64,000 nucleotides of DNA from UMGS1519 sp050951095 (GTDB lineage Bacteria; Actinomycetota; Coriobacteriia; Coriobacteriales; Eggerthellaceae), in the NCBI GenBank assembly GCA_050951095.1, contig JBMNIQ010000002.1, forward strand, positions 248,001 through 312,000, read 5' to 3'. Position numbers and translations under genes: made by a program. Of the stretch, positions 52,746-61,967 are shown piece by piece (the first letter of the stretch is position 1; every line of letters starts with the position of its first letter). The notes beneath the pieces were generated by a model. That model worked only from the letters and a program-made list of their open reading frames with translations, ran no database searches and was not told the origin of the DNA.

Positions 52746-54033
52746 ATGGCGACGGTGGACGCGAGCGAGCTGGTGATCCCGGCGTTCCACGACGTGCTGG
52801 GCGACGTGATGGCGCACGGGCACACGCACTACTGGCTGCACGGCGGGCGAGGGTCCACCAAGAGCTCGTTCGTCTCCGTGGCCATCGTGCTGCTGCTCCT
52901 GGCGCACCCGGACGCCAACGCGGTGGTGATTCGGCGCTTCTCGCAACACGCTGAGGGACTCCGTCTACGAGCAGGTGCAGTGGGCCATCGCGGAGCTCGG
53001 CTTGGAGCGGTGGTTCAGGGCGCGGGTGTCTCCCATGGAGCTGACGTACCTGCCCACGGGGCAGCGGATCGTGTTCCGCGGGGCGGACGACCCGCTCAAG
53101 CTCAAGGGCACGAAGTTCGGGCACGGGTACGCGGCCGTGGTGTGGTTCGAGGAGCTGGACCAGTTCGACGGGATCGAGGCGGTGCGCTCCATCCTCAACT
53201 CTCTGCGGCGCGGGGGCGACGACTTCTGGATCTTCTACACGTACAACCCGCCGCGCACCCTGTGGAGCTGGGTGAACAGGGAGGAGATCGAGAGGGAGAA
53301 GAGGGCGGACACGCTCGTGAGGCGTTCGTCTTATCTCGACGTGATTGGCTCTCACCCGGAATGGCTGGGGGCAGCCGTTCATCGAGGAGGCCGAGTACCT
53401 GCGGGAGACTGACGAGCGGGCTTGGCGTTCCGAGTACCTGGGCGAGGTAACAGGCACGGGCGGCGGCGTGTTCGGCAACGTCACGGGCAGCGGCTCACCG
53501 ACGCGCAGTGCCGTGGCTTCTCCCGCACGAGGAATGGGATCGACTGGGGCTGGTTTCCTGACCCGTGGAGGTTCGTGCGGTGCGGGTGGGTGCCCGGGGA
53601 GCGGAGGCTGTTCCTCTTCCAGGAGCTTTCGGCCAATCGCAAGACGCCGCAGGAGACCGGGGCCATGGTCGCCAACGCCTTGACCTTCTCCGATGACGCG
53701 GGCAAGGACGCCTACCAGCACGACGAGCTGATATGGTGCGATGACACGCCGGACGGGAAGCAGTCGATGGCCGTGTACCGGCGCGAGCTGGGGCTGCGCG
53801 TTCGCCCTGCTCGCAAGTCGAACATGAGACGGCTGTCGTACGAGTGGCTGGCGGGGCTGCGGGAGATCGTGATCGACCCGGTACGGTGCCCGCTCGCCTA
53901 TGAGGAGTTCAGGCTGAAGGAGTTCGAGCGCGACCGCGACGGGACGTGGATTGACGAGATTCCCGACGGGAACGACCACTCCATCGATGCGGTGCGCTAC
54001 GCGATGATGGACGACGTTCTCAGAGGGGCGTAG
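52746..54033 (+). pseudogene. Large terminase subunit, three frameshifts
   Basis: A 428-residue packaging ATPase/nuclease when read through an extra C at 52944, an extra G in a run at 53367-53371 and a missing G at 53485-53487. Walker A is LHGGRGSTKSSF, Walker B AAVVWFEELDQFD; FWIFYTYNPP is the coupling segment. The C-terminal part (IDWGWFPDPWRF, LIWCDDTPDGKQS, DGNDHSIDAVRYAMMDD) has the nuclease-domain acidic residues. The corrected length is normal for the family and no internal stops exist. Confidence 0.8.
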
Positions 54034-54127
54034 AATGCAGGCAGGGCACGCCCGGACCTTCGAATCGGGACACGGCCCGGAGGATTCGCCCGCTGACCTT
54101 TGCAGGGGGCTTCAATCCTTCCATGTA

Positions 54128-54181
54128 GGGGCGATTCCTACCGCGGTTCAGGTCAGCGGTGTCTGGGCGCCCCTTTTTCTT
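54128..54181 (+). terminator. Terminator downstream of the large terminase
   Basis: GGGGCG pairs with CGCCCC around an inner ACCGC/GCGGT stem, followed by TTTTTCTT. It separates the terminase from the opposite-strand zinc-ribbon gene. Confidence 0.6.
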
Positions 54182-54197
54182 GCCCCCTCTTCTCGGC

Positions 54198-54407
54198 CTA
54201 GAAGATGTCCTCCCATGAATAGCCGCAGTCGAGGCAGCGGAACTCGGAGACGGGGGCGACGTGGGTGCCGTCGAAGGTGGTCAGCGGGCTGGCCGGTAAT
54301 GGTACGAGGCCCTTCTCCTGCTGCTCGACGTTGGTGGAGCCGCACCGGGGGCAGGGATGGGCTGATGAGGTCCTCTTCCCTCTGTCGTGATTGAAGAGCA
54401 GACCCAT
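54198..54407 (-). CDS. Small zinc-ribbon protein (69 aa)
   Basis: MGLLFNHDRGKRTSSAHPCP RCGSTN continues to a second cysteine pair in EFRCLDCGYSWEDIF. The CPRCG...CLDCG spacing makes a zinc ribbon like those of small DNA- or RNA-binding proteins. The ATG at 54407 has GGAGG about ten bases upstream; the longer frame to 55238 only shadows the portal gene. It is the only minus-strand gene in the phage segment and lies between the terminase and portal, so it may be a late-inserted moron or a regulator. Confidence 0.6.
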   Translation of the reverse strand: MGLLFNHDRGKRTSSAHPCPRCGSTNVEQQEKGLVPLPASPLTTFDGTHVAPVSEFRCLDCGYSWEDIF

Positions 54408-54518
54408 GGGCTTCTCGCCTCCGTCCTTCTCTGCATGGCCTTGGTTGCTTGGCCCATGGCCTGTGACCGTGGCCGATGCTTTCACCACTTCATTATCGAC
54501 GAAACAGAGGAGCGGGCC

Positions 54519-55901
54519 ATGGTTGAGCAGAGAGACGAGTACTGGGTGCCGGAGTGCGTGAGGGCTTATCTGCGCGGGGCAGGCTTTAGCACGCGGGTGC
54601 TGGAGGACATGGAGCCGCGCGTTAGGGAGTGGGACTCGTGGATGCGGGCCATCGGGGAGTTCTACGACTACCGGGACACGGATGGCTTCGGGCGGGTGTA
54701 TCAGGTGCATCGCAGGACGATCATGCCTGCGATGCGGGTTTGTCGGGAGTGGGGTTCTCTGCTTCTTGATGAGAAGATCACCGTGGCCTGCGATGATCAA
54801 AAATGCACTGACTGGCTTGGCTCGTTCTTCTCCTCTACTAACTTCTGGGGACGGGCGCAGGAGACCGTCGTGAGGGCCTTCGGGCTTGGCACGGGTGCGT
54901 TCGCCTTGTGGCTGGACGTGAGGCGCAAGGCTATCAAGATCAGGCACTACGACGCGCGGATGGTGGTTCCTCTCAGCTGGGACTCGGAAGGTATCGGGGA
55001 GTGCGCGTTCGTCACGCGGGCGTTTGTCAATGGCGAGAGCATCGACCAGGTTCAGATGCACGTCGTTGGAAGTGATGGCGCTTATCTCATTCGCACGGTG
55101 TGCTTCGACAGGGATGGACGCGAGGTGAGCGTGCCGGGCGTCTCTCCCGAGGTGAGAACGGGCTGTCCTTCTCCCACGTTTGGAATCGTCAAGCCTGCGG
55201 TTCCTAACACTCGCGTGGACTTCTCGCCGTATGGGCAATCCGTCTTCGCAGACGCCATTGATGCGGTGCAGTCTGTGGATCTCGCCTATGACGCCCTTAT
55301 CAACGAGATCGACGCGGGCAAGATGAGGGTGTTCCTCTCCGATGTGATGTTCGACCAGGAGAAGACGACGGACGGGAAGCGCATTCCCATCCCCTTCGGC
55401 AAGGGCGATTGCACCGTCTTCAGGAAGGTCATGTCTACCGAGGACACGATTACGGAATTCGCGCCCGCGCTACGCACCGAGGCGCAGGGGAAGGCGTTCA
55501 GGCTCGCCTTGCAGGTGTTGGGAGACCTGGTTGGGCTGGGCGTGAACTACTTCGACACGGACAACGTGGGGTACGTGAAGACGGCCACCGAGGTGAGCTC
55601 TGACAACTCCGCCCTCATGCGCAACATCAGGAAGAACGAGAACGCGCTGCAGGGGGCGCTCTGCGACGTTTTCCGCGCCGTGATGACTTGTGCCAGGAAC
55701 ATGGGGACCGAGCTTCCCGACGAGGGCAACGTGTCGGTGATCTTCGACGACTCCATCATCCAGGACACTGCGAGCGAGAAGAAGCAGGACATGGCCGAGG
55801 TGGCGGCGGGGCTCATGACGCGCGAGGAGTACCGTTCCCGCTGGTACGGTGAGGCTTCTGGTGGCTCTGGCTCGGCTGCGGGGGCGGCTGGACGGGCGTG
55901 A
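54519..55901 (+). CDS. Phage portal protein (SPP1 gp6-like)
   Basis: A 460-residue intact portal protein. The N-terminal part has YLRGAGFSTRVLEDMEPRVR, the central wing-stem part contains VPLSWDSEGIGECAFVTRAF and YGQSVFADAIDAVQSVDLAY, and the end has KTATEVSSDNSALMRNIRK and VSVIFDDSIIQD. Portals form the 12-mer ring through which DNA is packaged. GAGGAG precedes the ATG. Its last codons overlap the beginning of a 289-base direct repeat (55890), where phage gene order stops. Confidence 0.85.
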   Translation: MVEQRDEYWVPECVRAYLRGAGFSTRVLEDMEPRVREWDSWMRAIGEFYDYRDTDGFGRVYQVHRRTIMPAMRVCREWGSLLLDEKITVACDDQKCTDWLGSFFSSTNFWGRAQETVVRAFGLGTGAFALWLDVRRKAIKIRHYDARMVVPLSWDSEGIGECAFVTRAFVNGESIDQVQMHVVGSDGAYLIRTVCFDRDGREVSVPGVSPEVRTGCPSPTFGIVKPAVPNTRVDFSPYGQSVFADAIDAVQSVDLAYDALINEIDAGKMRVFLSDVMFDQEKTTDGKRIPIPFGKGDCTVFRKVMSTEDTITEFAPALRTEAQGKAFRLALQVLGDLVGLGVNYFDTDNVGYVKTATEVSSDNSALMRNIRKNENALQGALCDVFRAVMTCARNMGTELPDEGNVSVIFDDSIIQDTASEKKQDMAEVAAGLMTREEYRSRWYGEASGGSGSAAGAAGRA

Positions 55902-56178
55902 CGCGGGCCGGAGGGCGCCGATACGTGGAACTCGCGACAGGCCGTGGGCGACGGAGCGGGCTTGGCTGAGCGCGGCGCCGGAGGCAGACTGCCGGAGCGG
56001 CGGGCTGAGGCCGGGGACCCATGGCAGACAGCGCTTGCGCTGGCTGACATGGGCGGCCGAAGACCGGCGCGCAGGCTGGCTGCCTCCGGCCCGCACGCGA
56101 AGCCACGCCCGCGCAGGCGCGCACGGCCGCAACGTTTCCCTCCCAGGGCGCCCGCAGGCCCGTGGCACGCACGGCCCG
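55890..56178. repeat. Direct repeat flanking the DUF4062 gene, left copy
   Basis: GGACGGGCGTGACGCGGGCC at the start and CCGTGGCACGCACGGCCCG at the end are shared with the right copy (58316-58595), with patchy identity between. It fills the gap 55902-56209, where no gene is supported. Confidence 0.7.
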
Positions 56179-56209
56179 CCCCCGCAGCCGAAGCGGTTTC
56201 CCTATGCCT

Positions 56210-57919
56210 CTACTCGCAACCGGCGGTCATCGTCTCGTCGGGTTTAACGGCGAGCCCAATTTCTCCGTCTATCGGCTTCTCGATCTCGTCTGCCGTTATC
56301 GAGTACTTCAAAGTCTCCTGGAAGCCGCTTCTCACGAGTATCACCGTCGGGAACGAATATGCCTTGCTTTGCTGAGCCTTGTCGAACTCGATTCGGATGA
56401 TCTTCTTGCGCCCTTCGTCAGCATCGACTACACGATAGTCATCGAAGAGCCAATCGACCGTCTCCCTGTAATCGTCGCCATCCAGGTAACGTCTACCAGG
56501 CGTGATTCCATAGGTCGTTGTCTGGTGCATCGGGGGGATCGAGACCCCAGATTCGATTCTCACGCGCGAGGCGTCATAGGAGAGGCATCCCGCCGTCTCG
56601 TCCAGCGCGTACGCCCTCTCGGCGAACTCGTCCAGAAGGGCCCCCTCGTAGAGGCCGTGCCCGATGAAGAAGTCCCCCGGGACCGGCGCCTTATCGTGAG
56701 GAACGAACCACTCCGACGGGATGGCGACCTCGATGCTGACGTGGTGGGCCGGCGACCCGCCCGCGTTGACGAGGGCAAGCGATATGGCACTCACACCGTC
56801 GAAAGACTCCAGGAAAGCCCGATACTCCCTTCTCAGCCTGCATGCGCTCACGAGGTCCTCAAGCGCCTCGTATCTGGCCTTCTCGGCATCGGTTCCCGAG
56901 AGCTTGCTGCCACCCCCGAGGTAATCAGGCACCAGCGACGGCAGCACGGCCAAATCCCCCAGGTCGAACAGGTCATCATCGACCGAAAGTCCCATTGTCT
57001 CCAGCTCTGAGAGCACGGCCGCCTTGTCCGCCTCGTCGAACGTCATCCTCGTGGCGCGGGCCCACTCCGGGATTTCATATCGGGGCTTCATGCTCTCCTG
57101 AAGCTGAGCGACGGACTTGGCAATGCTTCCCAGCTGCGACTCTGGCAGCTTGATTGTTATCGAGCTTCCCTTTGCCTTGCCTTCGCCGCTCGCCCCTGCT
57201 GTAGGTTCAAGAGCGGCAACCTCTTGCGCTGGCTTGGGCTTCGCAATCGCTATCGACCGCACCTTTCCCAGCGCCTTTCGCACCGCCCCATCCATCGTGT
57301 CCGGATTGAAAAGCGTCCCCGAGATGCCCTGACGGATCTGGAGTGTCTCCTCGGTCGAGCCTGACGCCCCGACCGACGCCAACGACAACGCAGGCTTCGG
57401 TGTTTCCTTCCCCTCGAGCTCAAACAGGAGCTTCGTGAAGTCGTGCTGCACCTTCTGGTAGAGCGAGGTCTCGTCGGAGAAGAACGAGTACATGACGAGG
57501 CTCCCCAGGCTCTTTCGCAGGCTTGCGATCTTCTCATACTGGCCTGGGTCTTCTGGCTCGAAGCCGGCCGGCGCCTGCCACGTGTAGAGCATGACCGGCT
57601 TGCCCTGGTCGAGTGCCCTTCTGATCTCCTCCTCGGTGCCAGAGCCGTAGCTCTTTGTGGGAGTTCCGAAGCGCTTGTAGAGTATCGCAAGCACAATGTC
57701 CGCTTCATCGACAATTTGCCTATTGAGCAACGCCTGTGGCTCCGCACCGCTATCGGACCGCGAGTCGCGCCTCCAGTCGACCGTGTGGAACTCTATGCCC
57801 GTGGTATCGCTGTGCGTCCTGTTGATCGCCTCGATGGCTTCGTCGGCTACATCGCAAAAACCTGTGGCATCACCTGGCGAAGACAGGAGGACCTTGTATC
57901 GCGTGATTGAAACGGGCAT
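56210..57919 (-). CDS. DUF4062-like defence-type protein (569 aa)
   Basis: The N-terminus (residues about 5-115) matches the Rossmann-like DUF4062 pattern: YKVLLSSPGDATGFCDVADE, VDWRRDSRSDSGAEPQALLN, LAILYKRFGTP, SGTEEEIRRALDQGKPVMLY. These domains are related in shape to SEFIR/TIR and SLOG domains and are often found in NTPase or defence proteins. A linker (about 185-270) and an unrecognised C-terminal domain (YDASRVRIESGVS, VILVRSGFQETLKYSI) follow. The ATG at 57919 is preferred because AGGTGG precedes it. It is the only gene between two 280-290-base direct repeats, in an island of restriction genes. Confidence 0.7.
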   Translation of the reverse strand: MPVSITRYKVLLSSPGDATGFCDVADEAIEAINRTHSDTTGIEFHTVDWRRDSRSDSGAEPQALLNRQIVDEADIVLAILYKRFGTPTKSYGSGTEEEIRRALDQGKPVMLYTWQAPAGFEPEDPGQYEKIASLRKSLGSLVMYSFFSDETSLYQKVQHDFTKLLFELEGKETPKPALSLASVGASGSTEETLQIRQGISGTLFNPDTMDGAVRKALGKVRSIAIAKPKPAQEVAALEPTAGASGEGKAKGSSITIKLPESQLGSIAKSVAQLQESMKPRYEIPEWARATRMTFDEADKAAVLSELETMGLSVDDDLFDLGDLAVLPSLVPDYLGGGSKLSGTDAEKARYEALEDLVSACRLRREYRAFLESFDGVSAISLALVNAGGSPAHHVSIEVAIPSEWFVPHDKAPVPGDFFIGHGLYEGALLDEFAERAYALDETAGCLSYDASRVRIESGVSIPPMHQTTTYGITPGRRYLDGDDYRETVDWLFDDYRVVDADEGRKKIIRIEFDKAQQSKAYSFPTVILVRSGFQETLKYSITADEIEKPIDGEIGLAVKPDETMTAGCE

Positions 57920-58226
57920 GTACCACCTCATATAAAACGGCATCGGTATCGATATGACCGGCTTACGTAGCCTGTCCTAGACCATTCTACCGTGGGGCAG
58001 TTTGTCGATAACAAGCCGCATTGTTGAAAACCCGGCAAGGAGGGGCGGCGCGGCTGGGGACTCTCGTTAGCATGCGGGATACTCGCGCCGGGGACGGGCC
58101 GCAGGTTGATTGTTGGGTGCTCCGAGATGCTTGCTGGTGCGTTGTCCGGAGCTCTGGGCGACTTGCGGGCTCGTCGACTGCTGCTACGTGGCGCTTGCGT
58201 GTACGACGCGCTCGCGACCATTGCGC

Positions 58227-58672
58227 TTCCGCCACCTGCCGCCGGACCCGCATGTCATCCGGCACCCCCGCATGCGAACGAGGACGAAGATGGAGCGCCA
58301 TGCGCTGGGCCACCAGGACGGGCGTGACGCGGGCCGGAGCGCGCCCCCCAATGTGACTTCCAGGTTGTGGCCTGGGGCGTGGGGCTGAGCGCGGAGCCGT
58401 AGGTAGACGGCCCGGAGCGCCGGGCTGGAGCCGGGGACCCATGGCAGACAGTTTGCTGGCTGCCATGGGCGGCGGAAGACCGGCGCGAGGGACGGCTACC
58501 GGAGGCCCGCACGCGAAGCCACACGCCCCAGGCCACTCCCCGCAGGTTCGTAAACCTTTCATGGGTGCGCGCAGGCCCGTGGCACGCACGGCCCGGCCCA
58601 GTGCATGGCGCGGAGAACCATCGACGGGCAGCATGCGGGGGTGCCGGATGACCCCGGCGGCAGGTGGCGGAA
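58227..58672. repeat. Inverted repeats enclosing the right direct repeat
   Basis: 58227-58274 and the reverse complement of 58631-58672 share 19- and 23-base identical blocks separated by a six-base insertion. They enclose the right copy of the direct repeat (58316-58595). The interval 57920-58805 has no supported gene. Confidence 0.7.
58316..58595. repeat. Direct repeat flanking the DUF4062 gene, right copy
   Basis: It matches 55890-56178, including shared blocks GGGGACCCATGGCAGACAG and GGCCCGCACGCGAAGCCAC. Confidence 0.7.
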
Positions 58673-58805
58673 TAAAGTTTCATGCAGCCAAGGCACACGT
58701 TCCATTTCCGTGTTGTGTATGAGCACATTATCTCTCCACCGTGTCAAACCAGCTTCTGATATCATGAGCGAACCGTTTTGATTGCATTACGATGCGGGGT
58801 GGGTC

Positions 58806-59009
58806 ATGACTTTTAACGAGCTTTGCGAGAGCGGAGCCAACACTACTGAGAAGCGTGCGTTTCTTGTCAATGGAGACACCGCTGCCATAACCATTCGCAT
58901 TCCTCAGAATCTAAAAGAGGCCGTTTCTGCTGAAGCCGCTCTTCGCGGTTTGAGCTTCAGTGCCTACGTACGTACATGCCTTATGGACACCCTACTCGCT
59001 GAGAACTGA
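58806..59009 (+). CDS. Ribbon-helix-helix-type protein (67 aa)
   Basis: MTFNELCESGANTTEKRAFL leads into AAITIRIPQNLKEAVSAEAA and LRGLSFSAYVRTCLMDTLL, a ribbon-helix-helix (Arc-type) layout for DNA binding. It ends one base before the methyltransferase GTG, so it is probably the regulator of the restriction operon, playing the part of a control protein. The ATG at 58806 is preferred to the TTG at 58782 on ribosome-binding grounds. No toxin partner is present. Confidence 0.65.
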   Translation: MTFNELCESGANTTEKRAFLVNGDTAAITIRIPQNLKEAVSAEAALRGLSFSAYVRTCLMDTLLAEN

Positions 59010-59010
59010 G

Positions 59011-60300
59011 GTGCTCGTAACTGTGGAGAAAGTCTCTATCGAAGGTGATAACCAACACCCCTTGTTCGCCTCATTCTTCGCGGGCATAGGAGGTTTTGAC
59101 CTCGGCTTTGAGCGGCAGGGGTTTGTCAATACCTATCTTTGCGAGAACAACAGCTTCTGTAACGATGTGCTGACGCTGCACTGGCCTGATGTGTCTAGAG
59201 CCGGTGATATCAACGCAATAGACTCGGATAGCATCCCCGACGTACCAGTCTGGTGTGGCGGCTTTCCATGTCAAGATGTTTCAGTCGCGCGTGGGTCTCT
59301 TGACAGACCCGGCCTCAAGGGTAGCCGCTCAGGCCTTTTCTTCAGTTTCGCCAAACTTATTGCGGCGAAACAGCCTGAGGTCGTTCTCATAGAGAACGTC
59401 GGCGGGCTCTTCAATTCCAACAAGGGCCACGATTTTCGCGTGGTGCTTTCCACCTTGAACGATTTGGGCTATGGGGTGGCTTGGCGGCTCCTTAACAGCC
59501 GCTACTTTGGGGTCCCGCAATCCCGTCCCCGCGTTTACCTGTGCTGCTGGAAAGGTAATCCCGCCAAGGCGTTGGAAGTCATGTTCGAAAAGGACCTGCC
59601 GAGGAAACCAGGAGCGGAACGTACGGCCTTCATCACCGAATCAACCCCAGCAGGCGAATACCCTAGGGTACCGACAATCGGGTACTGCTTGGCTGCCACT
59701 TCCGGACGACACACCGGAACGGATTGGAGCCGGACTTACGTTACGTGCAGCGATGGCGTAAGACGTTTGACGCCGATTGAGTGCGAGAGGTTGCAGGGCT
59801 TCCCTGATAACTGGACCAAAACCGACGGGGACTCTGAAGACGCCGATTCCCATAGGTATGCGGCTATCGGCAATGCTGTGTCGGTTCCTGTCATCGAATG
59901 GATTGCTGGACGCATCGCTTATGTTCTAAACGATGCTGAGGTTACGCCGATTGAAACCTCCATCACGGAGCATGAGCCTTTTACTGGCCATAGCTGGCAA
60001 CCTCTCCCAACGGGCGAAGGCGACATCGAAAACAAGATTGTCTGGGGCAAATCCGGGTTGATGTGGCAAGGCCGATTCATCCTTGCCGAACACAGGGACT
60101 GCCCTTGCGACCCAAAGACTACAACTCTCTACGACATCGTGGAAAAACAGCGCGTTAAAGACAGGTACTACCTCACTCCGAACGCCGCGGAAGGCATTCT
60201 GCGTCGCGTTGACAGCAACGGCCGAAGGCTTTTCCAGCCACTCAGAGATGCGCTGGAAGACTTATCCGGGCGTGGCAAACAGGAAGGGAGGGTCCAATGA
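59011..60300 (+). CDS. C5-cytosine DNA methyltransferase
   Basis: A 429-residue enzyme with motif I ASFFAGIGGFDLGFERQGF, motif IV GGFPCQDVSVA with the catalytic Cys, motif VI LIENVGGLF, motif VIII VPQSRPRVY, and motif X YAAIGNAVSVPVIEW. The target-recognition region (about 205-270) is short, and the protein continues about 115 residues beyond motif X (SGLMWQGRFILAE, DRYYLTPNAAEGILRRVD), an unusual C-terminal extension. It protects host DNA from the restriction subunits that follow. The GTG at 59011 follows the preceding stop by one base. Confidence 0.9.
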   Translation: MLVTVEKVSIEGDNQHPLFASFFAGIGGFDLGFERQGFVNTYLCENNSFCNDVLTLHWPDVSRAGDINAIDSDSIPDVPVWCGGFPCQDVSVARGSLDRPGLKGSRSGLFFSFAKLIAAKQPEVVLIENVGGLFNSNKGHDFRVVLSTLNDLGYGVAWRLLNSRYFGVPQSRPRVYLCCWKGNPAKALEVMFEKDLPRKPGAERTAFITESTPAGEYPRVPTIGYCLAATSGRHTGTDWSRTYVTCSDGVRRLTPIECERLQGFPDNWTKTDGDSEDADSHRYAAIGNAVSVPVIEWIAGRIAYVLNDAEVTPIETSITEHEPFTGHSWQPLPTGEGDIENKIVWGKSGLMWQGRFILAEHRDCPCDPKTTTLYDIVEKQRVKDRYYLTPNAAEGILRRVDSNGRRLFQPLRDALEDLSGRGKQEGRVQ

Positions 60301-61964
60301 GCGATCCCAAATTCGTCACCTTGCGTCTGGGGAAAGACAGCGTGCAGGACATCAAGGCCATTGACGACAAAGAAGCGGGCATTCAAGACCCGCCATACGA
60401 GCTTACCGTTATCTGCAAACAGGTACCGAGGAAGCTTGCTGCCGGTACCTATGCCATAGTTTGGCTCGGCTCCGATAACTCGAAGGGCATGCAGACGGCA
60501 TGGAAACAGGGCATCAGGGCTATCGCAAGGATTAGCAATGTTGAACTGGGCGCAAAGCACAATGACGACTCACGCATCAGCCTTTCAATAGGCTATATCT
60601 TCAAGACGTCAATCGACAAGCTTGATCTTATCGATAGTTATGCCAGCGCTTATAGGTACTTCGCCGGCCTACCCATTGTTGGGCTCAACGATTATTCAAA
60701 CCAAACTGTTAGAGAAATCGACGACGGGCCTCGAAGCGACGTCGGGGCTTTGCTTGCGGCTTGTGGAAAGGCGTCATCCAGCTCTTTGGATGACATATTC
60801 GCGGTGTATCCAGAATTACAAAGCCTTATCAAGCGCGCTTATGACAAGGTTGAAGATAGGGAGACATGTCCATCAGAAGATATTCGCGAGCCGAAAAACC
60901 TAATCTTCTTTGGTGCGCCGGGAACAGGCAAGTCTTACCAGTTGAACCAACTGGCACATAGAGACTTCGTTGATGGCTGCATCCGTCGCGTGACCTTCTA
61001 TCCCGATTACACCTATTCGCAGTTCGTTGGGTCATTCAAGCCTGTAACGCGCTATGCCGACCCCAAGGACGATGAGCCGTCCAGCAAAGAAAAGCCCTAC
61101 ATCTCATACGAGTTCGTGCCCGGCCCCTTCCTTGAGACGTATATCTCAGCCGTCCAGAACCCTGACACTAATTACCTGCTCATCGTCGAGGAGATCAACC
61201 GGGCCAACCCAGCCGCAGTGTTCGGCGACGTCTTTCAGCTTCTGGACCGGAACGCGACAGGGCGTAGCGAGTACGAAGTTGCCGTTCCGAGAGAAATGGA
61301 GAGCTACTTCCACGTCTTCCTACCCGAATACGCGATCGCTGCGCATATCAAGGACCCCCAAAAACTGCTCGCCGAGCAAGAGAGACTTGCGCGGGAGGAA
61401 CATAGGCTGTCCCTGCCACCGAACATGTACATCTGGGCGACGATGAACAGCGCTGACCAGGGCGTGTTCCCGATGGACACCGCATTCAAGCGGCGCTGGG
61501 ACTTCCGATACATGGGAATCGACGCCGGCGAGGACGAGCCGATTAAGGCCTACGACGGCATGTCCATCGATGACTTCGTGGTCACGGTCGGTGGCAAGCC
61601 ACTCCATTGGAACCGCATGCGCAAGGCCATCAACAAGCTCATGCGGGATGCTGGCATCAACGAGGACAAGCTCCTGGGACCGTTCTTCCTGTCACCCGCG
61701 TCGCTCAGCGACGAACCCCTTCCTGATGCCGACAACCAGACCGTTTTCTCTGCCGCATTCAAGGATAAGGTGCTGCTCTACCTCTACGAGGATGCCGGCA
61801 AGATGCGTCGGCCCAAGCTCTTCTCGAACGAGAAGGCTTCGTACTCCGAGCTGTGCACGGTCTTCGATAAGGATGGCATTGCCGTGTTCAGCGGCGACCT
61901 CGACCGAACTGGCCTGTTTGTCGAAGGCAATGCCGGAGACGCAGACGCCTCTGACGGAGAGTAG
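60297..61964 (+). CDS. McrB-like AAA+ restriction subunit (LlaJI.R1-type)
   Basis: A 555-residue protein. The first about 160 residues form a DNA-recognition-type domain (QVPRKLAAGTYAIVWLGSDN). The AAA+ domain has Walker A FGAPGTGKSYQLNQLA, a Walker B-like LIVEEINRANPAAVFGDVFQ and the McrB signature MNSADQGVFPMDTAFKRRWD. Such subunits use GTP (rarely ATP) to translocate on DNA. It overlaps the methyltransferase stop by ATGA, so both are translated together. Confidence 0.88.
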   Translation: MSDPKFVTLRLGKDSVQDIKAIDDKEAGIQDPPYELTVICKQVPRKLAAGTYAIVWLGSDNSKGMQTAWKQGIRAIARISNVELGAKHNDDSRISLSIGYIFKTSIDKLDLIDSYASAYRYFAGLPIVGLNDYSNQTVREIDDGPRSDVGALLAACGKASSSSLDDIFAVYPELQSLIKRAYDKVEDRETCPSEDIREPKNLIFFGAPGTGKSYQLNQLAHRDFVDGCIRRVTFYPDYTYSQFVGSFKPVTRYADPKDDEPSSKEKPYISYEFVPGPFLETYISAVQNPDTNYLLIVEEINRANPAAVFGDVFQLLDRNATGRSEYEVAVPREMESYFHVFLPEYAIAAHIKDPQKLLAEQERLAREEHRLSLPPNMYIWATMNSADQGVFPMDTAFKRRWDFRYMGIDAGEDEPIKAYDGMSIDDFVVTVGGKPLHWNRMRKAINKLMRDAGINEDKLLGPFFLSPASLSDEPLPDADNQTVFSAAFKDKVLLYLYEDAGKMRRPKLFSNEKASYSELCTVFDKDGIAVFSGDLDRTGLFVEGNAGDADASDGE

Positions 61965-61967
61965 CGG

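Larger units (their letters stand above)
47459..55901. mobile_element. Prophage or phage-satellite remnant next to tRNA-fMet
   Basis: Starting at the 3' end of tRNA-fMet, the region encodes two HTH proteins, a primase-helicase, a zinc-ribbon protein, small and large terminase subunits and a portal protein, all on the plus strand in phage order. It ends after the portal: no protease, capsid, tail or lysis gene follows, and no integrase lies within the window. A YGATGAC repeat cluster after the primase may be its origin. Several genes carry single-base indels, so it is decaying or poorly sequenced. Confidence 0.75.
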
